The position numbers and the translations under genes are program-made. Shown piece after piece: positions 1-9,802 of a stretch of 32,216 nucleotides of DNA. A model generated the notes under the pieces. It saw only the letters and a list, made by a program, of their open reading frames with translations. It was not told the DNA's origin and made no database searches. Source of the stretch: Chara braunii (Eukaryota > Streptophyta > Charophyceae > Charales > Characeae); NCBI GenBank assembly GCA_003427395.1, contig BFEA01000413.1, forward strand, positions 846,563 to 878,778, written 5' to 3'. Positions within the stretch are counted from its first letter, which is position 1. Each line of letters begins with the position of its first letter.

Positions 1-150
1 TGCGACTCGAAACCCCCCCTAGTGGGACTTAGCCCCGGGGAACCTCGCAATTCTACCCGGACCGGAACTACTGGGCCCAGTACCATGAAGCTGAACTATG
101 CATCAAACAGGACTATACTATGTTTGAAAAATACAGTCTAATGCAGATTT

Positions 151-254
151 CTCCCTGGGGCCAAGTCCCACAAGCTTGGATTTTCCATTTCTGCCGTCGA
201 CCTTCGAGGGCTACAAATCGAGAATTCGGGTAAGTGGGACTTGGCCCCAGGGAG
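151..254. repeat. Small foldback element with perfect 21-bp inverted repeats
   Basis: The arm at 151-171 (begins CTCCCTGGGGCC) is the exact reverse complement of 234-254 (ends GGCCCCAGGGAG), with a 62-bp spacer. A third, slightly diverged copy in the orientation of the right arm lies at about 24-43 (GTGGGACTTAGCCCCGGGGA). The size and perfect arms suit a miniature inverted-repeat element. No convincing target-site duplication is visible, so its superfamily is unknown. Confidence 0.6.
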
Positions 255-302
255 GCCATACTCTCGTCCCGGCCTAATGTTTGGCCTATTTTCCAGCACT
301 AC

Positions 303-420
303 CACGAGTAGAAGTCTTGCAGGGGTCCCCTGTATAGGCTTTGGAGTAGTGGTAGGTAGATAGTGAAAGATGAAATTGAGAGAAGAACGTTAGCTAAGTT
401 GTTTTTTAAAAAGAGAAAAA
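303..420 (+). repeat. Retroposon-tail family R1, copy A
   Basis: This segment matches the reverse complement of about 22450-22557. Shared blocks are GTAGAAG, CTTGCAGGGGTCCCCT, GTAGTGGTAGG and GAGAAGAAC, in the same order. Copy A ends in an A-rich run near 405-420; the other copy ends in a 20-nt A tail. The pairing and the A tail mark a dispersed retroposon of about 110-130 bp, or the 3' end of a longer one. No RNA polymerase III boxes were recognised. Confidence 0.6.
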
Positions 421-470
421 GTCTCCAAACAAAAGTTGTCGAACCGCAGTTAAATGACCAACTTCCCTTC

Positions 471-487
471 CCTTCCCTTCCCTTCCA
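471..487 (+). repeat. (TTCCC)n short tandem repeat
   Basis: About 3.5 units of TTCCC lie immediately upstream of the U6-like sequence, where the first ~30 nt of U6 would be expected. Confidence 0.8.
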
Positions 488-494
488 ACGGGAG

Positions 495-562
495 AATTCG
501 AACGATACAGAGAAGATTAGCATGGTCCATGCGTAAGGATGACATGCATAGGTCGTGAATGG
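495..562 (+). pseudogene. U6 snRNA-like fragment, copy 1 (5' end missing)
   Basis: U6 is the catalytic-core spliceosomal RNA. This stretch follows U6 from the AACGATACAGAGAAGATTAG block, which includes the near-invariant ACAGAG box pairing with the 5' splice site, through CATGG, AAGGATGACA and GCATA to the 3' GAATGG. The first ~30 nt, including the 5' GTCC stem-loop, are replaced by a TTCCC repeat. No upstream TATA box, plant upstream sequence element at usual spacing, or terminal T-run is present. Scattered C-to-T type differences and the missing 5' end argue against function. It is called a pseudogene by comparison with remembered U6 sequence. Confidence 0.8.
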
Positions 563-679
563 AGCAAACTGATTACCACTCGCCCAAATTTTCCAAAACC
601 AAGTGGGACCTTGTCGAAACCTTGATGTCCAGGCCTAGTCCAGAGAAAAGGAAGAAATTCAATGCGGTAACCGCTATCG

Positions 680-1140
680 AGCGTATCGGCCCCCGCACGA
701 GCGAGGGCCCTCCCGGCTGCGTCACGCAGGAAAAACATAGGCTTTCAACTTTTTAGAGACAACCAGGGACGACACGGTAACCCGTGTCGACCCTTCGCCG
801 CTCCGGCCGAGTGCGCCAGCTGTACATCCGGCGGTCCCTTACGACAGGATAGGTTCCCGCGGGGCACAACTTACCTTCCCTAAGGGGCTGTCACCACCCT
901 TAGGGGCGGATCCCCGCCGAGTTACCGACCCACATGCGAAGGCTTTTATAATGCAATTGCAGAGGTAGGTCGGCCGAGGGCGTTTGCTCGTTCGACGTAG
1001 CATAGCTACGCATGGTTGAACGCCAAAGTGAACCCGAACGTCGTCTGTCCCTGGGACGCTGAACTCCCAGGAATCGGAACGTACGCTGGTCGACCAAGAC
1101 GTGAAATTCCAAGCGTAAGGAAAACTCCTAGCGATCCTAG
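680..1140 (-). repeat. Dispersed repeat R2, copy 1
   Basis: The reverse complement of this segment aligns over some 460 bp with 17030-17545. Landmarks occur in order: TAGTCGACC-like, TATGCTAC, AACGCCCTCGGC, ACTCGGCGG, CCTATCCTGTCGTA, GGCGCACTCGGYCGGAGCGG and GCCGGGAGGG. A TATAAA lies on the minus strand near 945. Two diverged copies 16 kb apart in opposite orientation fit a solo LTR or another dispersed element. Clear TG...CA ends and target duplications were not found, so the class is left open. Confidence 0.6.
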
Positions 1141-2900
1141 TCCCTTCTTCCAAGGACAGTCAAAAGTTACTCAGACAAAACCCCTTCCAAAAGAAGACTC
1201 AGGTCAACGTAAGTTGACTCATCTTCTGAAATCGATACAATCATGCATATCACTCGTTCAGATCAAATCGACAAAAGGTTGACTTGACTTCCATCCAACG
1301 ACGAGACAGCATGAGTTGACTCATCTTCAAACCTCACTTATTAACAAAAGGATAAAAAAAACATGACTTACATGCATAACGACGCTCAAATGGCGTCTGA
1401 CCAAAATATCTCTACGTTGTTTGCCAAATGGTTGGGCTGTCACGATTTTTTCGACTCGATGAGATGCGTTGCCAAGTTATTTCATTCCGCCCCATACTGA
1501 CTGCTAGAAGAGAAACGCAGACATCTCTCAACTCTCAACTAGAACTGGGATACCAGCACTTTTCTAACTTTGGTGTGAATGTCATCTGCAAGTAATCCGG
1601 CTACCGCTATACGAGTCAGCACCCAACTTTAACAACCGAACACTAGATGCCCCATTAAGAACGAGGATCCGCTTTCATATTTTGTTGGTTGCTTTGTCCT
1701 CCTGGCCCTCGTTGACCCTTCTGAAAAGGGTTATTCTCGAACTCTAACTATCCAAGCCTTGCTCACTACATCGACCACATTGGTCCTCGTTTCTTGTAGC
1801 GAGGCCAACCACGACAAGAGTGTCTAACCGCGCTCTGTTTCATCTAGTATCATGAACCGAGTTTCTTGTGCCTCAATTCTCCATGTACGAGTGACCCCTA
1901 AAATGACCACTACTAAAGGGTATGTTGTGGCTGCTCGCCTTAACACGAGGCATCAAGAATCTTAAGGCCCTTTCGTGAATAGACGTATGCCAAGGAGGTG
2001 GTCTAGGACACCCCTCATCCTCGCCCGAACGAACCTCGGATCTTAGAAGTCGGGCTGGCTCCACCACAACAACATGGTATCCCCCCGTATAAGCGGTCAA
2101 CTCCGAGTCGATAGCAGGGTCGGCCCAGGGCAACAAACCCTCGCCTCAGATGCCTCCTAGGAAAGAGAAACACGTCTATCATGACGGCAAACGATCCCTC
2201 GTCGCCTGATGTCAAGGGTAACTTAGACGAAAAAGGAAATTACAGATAAGAAAATTATTCAGATATATGGCATAGACAAAGAGGGTCACTCGGGAAAGAA
2301 TGAGTAACCTCGGGAAAAATCTATGTCCAATTGATTTCTTCTTCCTTCTGTGATCAAATTTCTTTTCGTCGTTTACTGGTTGTCTTTCTCTTCAACATAC
2401 ATGCAAGCGAGAAATAGAAGACAACCATTCTCCCAATCACTTTCATTAACATGAATATGTTCTTTTTTTTCAGGCATCCTTTTACCTACCTGCACATCTC
2501 ATCAAACAACAAGTTTCAAAGAAAACAATACAAGTTCAAACTCACGTCAGACTTCCATTCACACGCGCAAACACACATTTCCTCTACCTTTTCAGTGAAC
2601 ATCCAAAGAATAGGGTCAAGCAAAGTGCGGGTTCACACATGTGTGAAGGGGTCTGAGTCAAACTGACCTTGAGTGAAGTTGGAGAGACGGCCCACTCAAG
2701 AAGACCGCGTAGAATCACACTCTAGAGAAGACAATCGCCACAACAAGTCGCCCGCAAAGCGATCCACACCACTCCCTAGAGCGATCACTTGCCGCTACAC
2801 CCTCTCAACACACAATCACCTCCCAGTAATCTGACGGCGTCTCAGCGTTGCCTTCACACCAACCGCACCACCACACCTTTACGGTCAATACCAGAACACG
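1141..2900. other. No gene recognised
   Basis: Only short reading frames occur, without recognisable domains. The phrase GTTGACTCATCTTC appears twice (about 1213 and 1315), hinting at old local duplication. A T-run lies at 2462-2470. I see no RNA gene or complete mobile element. Confidence 0.5.
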
Positions 2901-2929
2901 TTACAAAAAAATGTCCTTCACAGTTAAGG

Positions 2930-3350
2930 CAAAACGAGCAGTGTTTCCGTGCCACCGCCTTCAAATCCGACACTGTTGCCGCAAAACTTTGGCAGCGCTT
3001 CCGCACCACCGCCGTCAATCCCGGCGTTGTCGCCGCAAAATTTCGGCAGCGCTTCCGCACTACCGCTGCCAAAAAAAAACACTGTGGACGCTGGAAGATT
3101 TTGGCAGCACTCCCCCGTCATTACCAAAATCTCAGTGCCGCCTCTGCAAAAAAAAACAGCAGCGCACATGCGTCACTGTCAAAAGCCTCGTCGTTGCCGT
3201 GTCAAACAGGCAGAGTCTCCCCTGCACCGCTAGCCGAAGACTCGCCGCCGCCGTGCAAAACGGCCAGAGTTTCCTCTGTACCGCTTGTCGAAGACTTGCC
3301 ACCGCCGTGCAAAACGGGCAGAGTTTCCCCTGCACCGCTTGCCGAAAAAC
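2930..3350 (+). repeat. 54-bp minisatellite
   Basis: GGCAGCGCTTCCGCAC recurs at 2991 and 3045, and CAGAGTYTCC recurs at 3211, 3265 and 3319; each step is exactly 54 bp. A degenerate GCAAAAC-type core links both halves. Because 54 is a multiple of 3, an absence of stops in one unit propagates in every frame, which gives long open frames on both strands. One plus-strand frame of 261 codons (2789-3574) shows an 18-residue period. I interpret those frames as by-products of the repeat, not as a demonstrated gene. Confidence 0.85.
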
Positions 3351-3596
3351 CTGCCACGAATAGCAACACCTCCTGTTGGCACCCCGCAACACGGTGGCTA
3401 TATGGCAGCCTCTCCACTCCTCACCGTGCTGAGAAGGCGGCTATGGTTGTGTTTCACAGCTATGGCCACCTCCATCAATCCTCCTCCCTCATTTGCAGAC
3501 CTCCACTTAGCTCCCTCTTACTCCACCAGCAAGTCCTCCTCCAGCAGCAAACATTCACCCAAGCAAAATGCTAGCAGCACCAACCACAAATGAATG

Positions 3597-3640
3597 CTGG
3601 CTGGCTGGCTGGCTGCTGGCTGTTTTATAGCTGGCTGGAG
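3597..3640 (+). repeat. (GGCT)n microsatellite-like run
   Basis: Tandem CTGG/GGCT units lie just after the end of the 261-codon open frame. Confidence 0.85.
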
Positions 3641-3767
3641 GCTAAGGGCTGTTGCTTTGCCCCCAGCCAAAACTCGGAATGAGGCCGGACCCTTGATCCC
3701 AACCACGATCACGGGCTGAAAAACTTGATGTCCCCCTAGGGGAACCAAGTTTCATGCCTTGGTAATG

Positions 3768-4215
3768 CATCTGGCCGCTACCCCCGACCAGATGCAACCC
3801 TAAATGGTTGTATAGAGTCAAATGGAGCAGATTGTTAAAGTTCAACAGTCTGCTGTCAACTCAAGGTCCAGATGCTTCTACCCCTGCATCTGGCCCTGTG
3901 TCACGATTAGATTCGCGACATTTTTTTTTTTTTTTTTTTTTTCCTCTTCTCTCCCCCTTTTCTCCTACTCTTCCAAACGCGCCCTCACCTGGACCCTCAT
4001 GATGCCAGGTTCGGGCGTCAATCACACAGCTGCTACCCGTTTCCATCATGAACGGGTGTTGTTGTCCTTTCGACTGACAGTAGGAGGGGCAAAAAGACAA
4101 AACAATAAAATAACAAAAAAAAGAGAAAAAAAAGGGGAAAAAAAAACTCACCTGCATGCAGCCGCTATCCCCCGGCAGATGCATTCGACTTTGCCCATCC
4201 ATAGATGGGCTGTTG
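3768..4215. repeat. Cluster of small hairpins sharing a CATCTGG/CCAGATG arm, with poly-T
   Basis: GCATCTGG and CCAGATGC flank a short loop at about 3768-3795. A mirrored pair, CCAGATGC and GCATCTGG, sits at about 3869-3894. A diverged relative, GCAGCCGCTATCCCCCGGCAGATGC, occurs near 4158 with similar downstream sequence. A ~22-nt T-run (3921-3942) and A-rich DNA (4090-4146) lie inside. These look like remnants of small foldback elements. Confidence 0.45.
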
Positions 4216-4269
4216 ACTTAGCCCTGTGATGAGTCCGTTGGAATCTGACGAAACAGCCTTCCCCAGTCA

Positions 4270-4395
4270 TTGCTTTTTTTTTTTTTTTTTTTTTTTTTTT
4301 GCTATAACACGCTCGTTCGAAACGAACGGTTGTCCCGGCCTCCCCTTTATCTATAAAAAAAAGTAACATTTTGGGAGGAAAAAAAAAAAAAAACG
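4270..4395. repeat. Low-complexity poly-T / poly-A tract with CGTTCG...CGAACG hairpin
   Basis: A ~27-nt T-run (about 4274-4300) is followed by CGTTCGAAACGAACG, a short hairpin, and a ~15-nt A-run near 4379-4393. The long homopolymers suggest old retroposon tails, but no body is recognised. Confidence 0.6.
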
Positions 4396-5002
4396 AACGG
4401 GTGTTCAGCAGCGTGGTCCTACTAGCAAAGAAGGTCGGATCGAATGCCTGAATCTGCATGAGTTTATGGAGATGTGTAGGAAATCGAGATTGAACTGCTT
4501 TTCTGCATCTGTGCTTAAAACATATCCAGATCCGCGAGCTCGATCCTGTCCTTTTTGCTAGTGGGACCTCGGCCCAGTGCACCTAAAAAAGTAAGAATAG
4601 AAGGAAAAGAAAAAAAAATGAATCTAAACGAAATATAAAGAACAGGAAAATAAACCAGGCACGGAGTTTCTTGATTGAGATCAGGAGGGCGGCGCGACCT
4701 CGCTTCGGTCGGCGCTGTGCGCTCTGTCGAGCGGAACCGGGTCGGCAAAACCCGAGCTGTCATCCAGAGCACTACCAACGAGATAGTGCCTGAGAGTCTA
4801 CCCCTACCCGCCTTCCTTGCAGGGAGGATATGGCGACACACTAGCCATAGGCGTGGAAAGACAGACAGGGTAAGCGACCGCCCCCAGGAGCGCAAAGGAC
4901 ACCGAGAAATCACAGTATCGTGCGAAGTAGTAGACAGAGACAAGACGAGAGGAGTGAAGATAGATAAACCAAGGAAGATAGGAAGAAGAGGATTTCAAAG
5001 AG

Positions 5003-6280
5003 ATGGAGCCCACATCAGGAGGAGGAGGCACATGGAGATCGCCTCTCGTAGCCCCTCAAGAGGAGCGAGACTACTGGGAAGATGAAGATAGGATCCGAGA
5101 CCTCTTGCAAATATGCTTCGACGAGGGAGTCTATCCAATAGATATTGACCCAGGGGAGATGATTATAGAGGGAAGAGAGGCGAGGTTCAAGTTGAACACC
5201 TCACTGGACGAGATTAAGGTTAAATGGTTGAAGGAGCGCACCGTGACCATCATATACAAGGACGCGGCAAGGTCTCTTCCAAAGAATATGAAAGATGACC
5301 TAGTCAGGGCGTTTGAGGATGGTTGGGTGCTGGGTAATGAGAGGTTGGGAGAAAGCACGAGAAGAGGGAGAGTGAAAATCGAAGGGCCAGGCGTGGCCTC
5401 GTAAGTAGCTAAAGCAAGAGAGGTGGCACAATATATGACAGAAAAATGGTAAGTGGAGGTGACCTTGGGGACAGACACGTATAAAATCCTCTTTTAACCG
5501 TGGATGACCCGTGCCGAATTTAGAGATCTTAGGAGACAAGAGGACGCTAGGGTATTTTGGGTAACGACACTTTAAATCCCGCTTGATGTTATGTCGTTCA
5601 TATACATGCAAATTGAGAGGACGATTGGTAAAATTATTCTCGCACATCCAACGGACGCGGATCCCTCTCGGTCGGCTTTAGTCAACGCAAGATTCGACCT
5701 CGATCCGGACTCAAAACCGAATATGAAGGATGTATTATGGATAGAAACCTCCAAGGGGGATACACTAGAAGTCCGCTTAGCCACCTCCGACACGCCAAGA
5801 TGCAGCAACTGCAGACAATATTTCCATACTGAAGCCGAATGCAAAAGAGGAGCCCGACCAAGGAATCAAGGCCCGGGAGGGAGGACGACAACTTCGTCGA
5901 ATCAAGACCCAAGTCAGCAGGAGCAGCCCTCGACAAGCCCGATAGATGGAGGCTACGAGGGCCCGATGGCCCCAAGGGGGATATACGCGTCACAGATGGG
6001 CGGCGGGTCACAAGGAGGCATTCTTAGGAACAACCCTACCTACTCGCCTGGAGCAGCGGGAGGGAAGAGCAGTCATCTAGGAATTCCAACAATGGGTCAT
6101 TCCCAGTCACACGGCGGAGACGGATTGGTGGGTCAGCAATACAACATTCCGCCATGGCCGCTCAAAATTTGGCGCAACCAGGTGGTTTTCAAGCAGGGGT
6201 GTCACTCTCGAGTGGTTGTTGGCAAATGGTTACATCCCTTAATACCTCAACCGCCTCTGGGTCTGCCATCCCATAAGTAG
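5003..6280 (+). pseudogene. LINE (L1-like) ORF1 relic with DUF4283-like domain and CCHC zinc knuckle
   Basis: ORF1 proteins of plant L1-type LINEs bind the element's RNA and form its RNP. One frame runs from the ATG at 5003 (context AGAGATGGAG), interrupted by four in-frame TAA codons at 5402, 5450, 5495 and 5573. The centre resembles DUF4283: a K-x-L-F-x-PW-type motif near 5487-5503, then V-x-T-x2-x-IPL, IGKII and a D-V-L-W-I-E-type strand. A CX2CX4HX4C knuckle follows at 5801-5842 (CSNCRQYFHTEAEC), then a Gly/Ser/Pro/Gln-rich tail. A frameshift near 6140 seems likely, because a neighbouring frame there is also open. No ORF2 (endonuclease/reverse transcriptase) follows; at about 6285 the sequence switches to an opposite-strand gag relic. 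Loss of the 3' half is atypical, since LINEs are usually 5'-truncated, and suggests later rearrangement. Identification is by motif order and is fairly secure at the LINE/gag level. Confidence 0.8.
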
Positions 6281-6309
6281 ACACTATGTCCATGACATCC
6301 CTAATATTG

Positions 6310-8420
6310 GCAAAACGGAGAGACTATATCTCCGGCTCCTCCTCCTCCTCTCGTTCCTCCCCAACCAGCCTTCTCCTCTCCTGAGGCGGATGACTATAAC
6401 TTGGGGCCCCCTTATTTCTTGTCCATGCTGCCAATGACACCTTTCCCTGTCTCGATGGTGGCCTAAAAGCCATACCAGATCGTGTCGGACCCAAAATTGT
6501 CACTCCTATAATTTTTCTTGATTCTCTTAGGGCTTCCGGACCTGGGTCATTGAGGAATATCATTGCCTTTTCTCTTTCCATTCATTAAATTTTTTACATA
6601 TATTCACAATTTTTCCTGATACCTTCCAATATTTGCCACCAAATTCTTCATCCTTTTCAACTCTTCTAGTGTTATGATTTGATAATCTTTCTCCTCTTCA
6701 CGGTCTGATTCTATCATGATTGACTCTTATCTTATAGTACCCACCTTCAACCTTTGCTCTACTTCCTCACTTTGCTCTACTTCCTCTATCCTTATATTAT
6801 GACCGACCTCTCCCTCTTGCCAAATACGAAACATAGTCGGAGGAACAAGAGCATTTCGTGCATTGGCTCGCCTCATAGCTGCTGTCCTCGTTCCTCCTTG
6901 TATTGTCGGGTCAATGTAATTCCTAAACTTATTATAAATGTCTTCATTAATGTTCGTACTAATCAGCCCCTATTGCTCATCATTCTTCCTCAAATGACAT
7001 AATGTTATCATATGCCCCTTATGAACACAATGCTTGCAGATTGCATCCCTTAAGTCTACCTTTTCGCTACCATTATACCTTGTCCACTTTCGAGGCCTCC
7101 CTGACATCCGAAAGCGTTCCAATCCTTATTTCCACCTCAGAGTCCATTATTATTGCCACCAGCATTTCCTCTTCCTCCTCCTGTTCTCTATTTCCTCAAC
7201 CTTTCCCCAAACCGTAACCTTGTCCATAAGCCCAAACTTGATTAACTTGAGATCTTTTTGGAGTCGATTATTGTAGTTAGTCTGCTTGTTAGGCTTGTGG
7301 CCCAATAAATTTGTAGGATACCATCCTCATTGGTGCTCTCGAATAGGGTTCAAATTGCCCGCTGACTGACCACGACGCATACGGGTTCAAACTATCCGCT
7401 GACAGGCTAGTGCCCCAATGGTATCTGCGCAAACTGAGAAGGTGTCGCTAATCCCAACTGGCCCCCCGAATCAGGCGATGCCATCACTAATGTTTGTGAA
7501 TATTGTCTCTTCCTCGAGCTTTGTCCGTCTAAGCTAGATTCCTAATCTTTCGCCGAGCCTTCGTCAATTTTTTGGGTTCAGACTTTTCTTCATCCTTGTC
7601 TTCTTCGTCCTTCGGCTCCTTTCTCACCATTGCTCTCTTCCCTTTGCCTTAGACGCGACTCACTGTTATTACATTCCTCGGAGCATTTTCATCCTTGACG
7701 ACAGATAATTGGGTTACCAGTGCACCACCTCCTTCACTACTTTTCTAAGGTCTTGACCATCTACCGTTGCCGCATCCATGGCCTTTCACTTATGCCCGAC
7801 TAGTCACATCTGGAAGAGGTCCACCTGGTCCAACTCCCTGTCCGCAACACTCACCTTAATTGTGGCCCACATCAACTTCTTCCCAAATGCGCCCCTCTTA
7901 TTCAGTGTCGAGGCCTCAAAGTTTGTGAAGTGCCATAGACAGGTCTCACACTGTTCTTCCTCATGCATTTCAGGGAACCTCTTCGCCATCTTTTCGAAAG
8001 TTGTAGCAAATATACGCACATTGGTAAACTCGTTTCGGCTTAGGATTTCCAGGTATCATGCTTTTGTCAACAAACCATCCCCCTATTTGAAACACGTTTG
8101 CATTTCATCTTTGAAGTTTCACTAGACTCCTTCTGCATCGGCTACCACTTTCATCACTTCAGGCCGAATTTCCACCAAACATATATAAACATCAATTTAA
8201 ACTTCTCTGCTTCCACAACCTTAGCGATGACCTGTTCTAACAATTCCAACCATTCTTACACGCTTTCCCCCTTAAACAAGAAAACATCGACCTTAAAAAT
8301 TTGTAATCGTGCCAACTCTCTTTTTTCGAAGGCCTTAATCAAGTCCTCAGGAAACACTCCCTGAACTTGATACATTCCCATCTGCTTTCACAATTTTCAC
8401 ACTTCTTTTATACCTTATAA
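6310..8420 (-). pseudogene. Decayed Ty3-like LTR-retrotransposon gag (capsid to zinc knuckle)
   Basis: Read on the minus strand, a broken frame starts near 8400. It carries a capsid-like region (FKGES, EWLELLEQVIAKVVEAEKF, FATTFEKMAKRFPEMHEEEQ, DQVDLF) over about 8364-7803, then an acidic/basic linker (KDEEDKDEEKSEPKKLTKAR, about 7560-7640). Next comes a nucleocapsid CX2CX4HX4C knuckle at 6997-7038 (CKHCVHKGHMITLC), followed by a C-terminal region to about 6324. Several stops (for example near 8254, 8107, 8074 and 7803) and frame changes show long decay. Gag forms the virus-like particle of these elements. No protease, reverse transcriptase, integrase, LTR or primer-binding site is found, so only a fragment remains. 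Its order (capsid, basic linker, one knuckle) fits Ty3-type elements, and the wording resembles gags I associate with charophyte algae. That last point is from memory. Confidence 0.75.
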
Positions 8421-9278
8421 GAAACATAGACCCAAACTGATAATTTATTGCATTGTCTATTCCTGCTACACAACCACACTCTTTTTCCTCCTCTAACTCC
8501 CATCACACGTCCTTTCTCACTCATCGATATCACTCACAATCCCTCTCTGCAAAAACCTTGATCCTACCATTTGTTACATTTGCTAGTCGCACCGCACGGT
8601 CACAGTCAAAGACACCAAGCGAGTATAAACAGTGTTTAACTTAAAGCATGGTCGAATAATGTAATCAAATAGTTCGAAATTCAAACCCCTCGATTATGCT
8701 TCTCAGCTAATCCCTTCGCTTGGACAACTTTGGCTTAATACCGACCAGTGGTTAAGCAAGGGCTCATAATTTTTAACCCTTTAGAAAACAAGGAAGGACT
8801 CTTTCCTAATGTGAGTTACACCTTAAACACAAGTGTAACATGATATTGTCATGTCAACTCAGGTAGCTTAGCGGTTGTGTCAAATACCACACACTTTTGC
8901 TCGAGTGGTCGGACGTGCAAACTTGAAGTTGCATTGATGCGAACAACGACCACCTAATAGCGTTAAATATGCATAACATCGTTCGACATACTGTATAGTA
9001 CCCGGATCCATAAGTTTCTAGTCGTGAATGTACCTATGGGTGCCATGATACACATGCGGGACTAACAAATAAATCAATTTATTCACCTAATCCAATACAA
9101 TTATCAAACCTACCACTCCATCAATCGAATAAAAAACAAAGTTGTCGTTTTGAATCATCATCCTGCCAATAACTTGGGTGCGTTTACTGAGTACCATGGT
9201 AGGCACCCGAAATCCCCGGCTACGGGGTCACCTTTCGAGCACATCGTCCCGCAGGGGGACCCTCACGTCCACGTTCCC
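8421..9278. other. No gene recognised
   Basis: The stretch is AT-rich. The part next to the gag relic probably belongs to the same element's leader: TATAAA-like sequence lies on the minus strand near 8411. No LTR end could be drawn. Beyond about 8650 nothing is recognisable. Confidence 0.4.
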
Positions 9279-9802
9279 CCAATGGAAAAATTTCCTAGAA
9301 TTAAATAATCATTCTATATTAAAATTACAATCTAAATTTTTAATTTTCATTCCATCTTAAGAAATGTCATTCCAATTTTAAAAATTTTCATCTTACTTGC
9401 AAATTTTCATTCCAAGAATAGGGTATCCCTTCTTATTTGGACTGCATGCTAGAGATGGAATGAAAGTCTGGATGAGTTCATGAAATATTTGAATTGGATT
9501 GTCATTCTAAGTAAGGATTTTCAGTCATAAATAGGTTAATCCAATCTAAGTTAGAAGATATTTGTCGTAGTAGAATGAAAATTTAATTAAAATATTTCAT
9601 AAACTCGTCCAGACTTTCATTCCATCTTGAACAAAAAGATGTAGTTGGAAGGGAAAGCTCATATTTAGACGAGAACTTATCAAATAAAATTGAAAATTTT
9701 AGAATTGGACGAATATTGGAATGATAATTTATAAATATGAAGGATTTTTTTTTTATGGAATGTTTTTTCAACTTTCATTTCTCGTGGGAATTTTTCTGTT
9801 GG
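9279..9802. mobile_element. AT-rich nested foldback, possible 0.52-kb MITE
   Basis: The core is a strong inverted repeat. 9453-9490 (AGATGGAATGAAAGTCTGG...) pairs with 9590-9627 at 36 of 38 positions, and the ~100-nt interior contains smaller complementary pairs (GGATT/AATCC, CATTCTA/TAGAATG). Weaker outer ends CCAATGGAAAAATTTCC (9279) and, reversed, CCAACAGAAAAATTCCC (ending 9802) could be the element's termini. TTTTCATTCC-type words recur throughout. Target duplications are not clear, so only the inner foldback is secure. Confidence 0.55.

Noticed and set aside
163-172. AGTCCCACA, similar to the plant snRNA upstream sequence element, upstream of the U6-like sequence at 495
   Set aside because: It lies more than 300 bp away, is part of a perfect inverted repeat, and no TATA box sits at the required spacing.
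2789-3574. 261-codon plus-strand open frame with an 18-residue period
   Set aside because: The 54-bp minisatellite is a multiple of three, so several frames on both strands are open together. No domain, and no reason to prefer this frame.
5402-5575. TAA read as glutamine (alternative genetic code, as in some ulvophyte algae)
   Set aside because: The gag relic has all three stop codons and frameshifts, and the transporter gene ends in TAA right where the family's C-terminus is expected. Decay explains the stops better.
8860-8925. TAGCTTAGCGG resembling a tRNA A box
   Set aside because: No B box at a suitable distance, no pairing arms, no tail.
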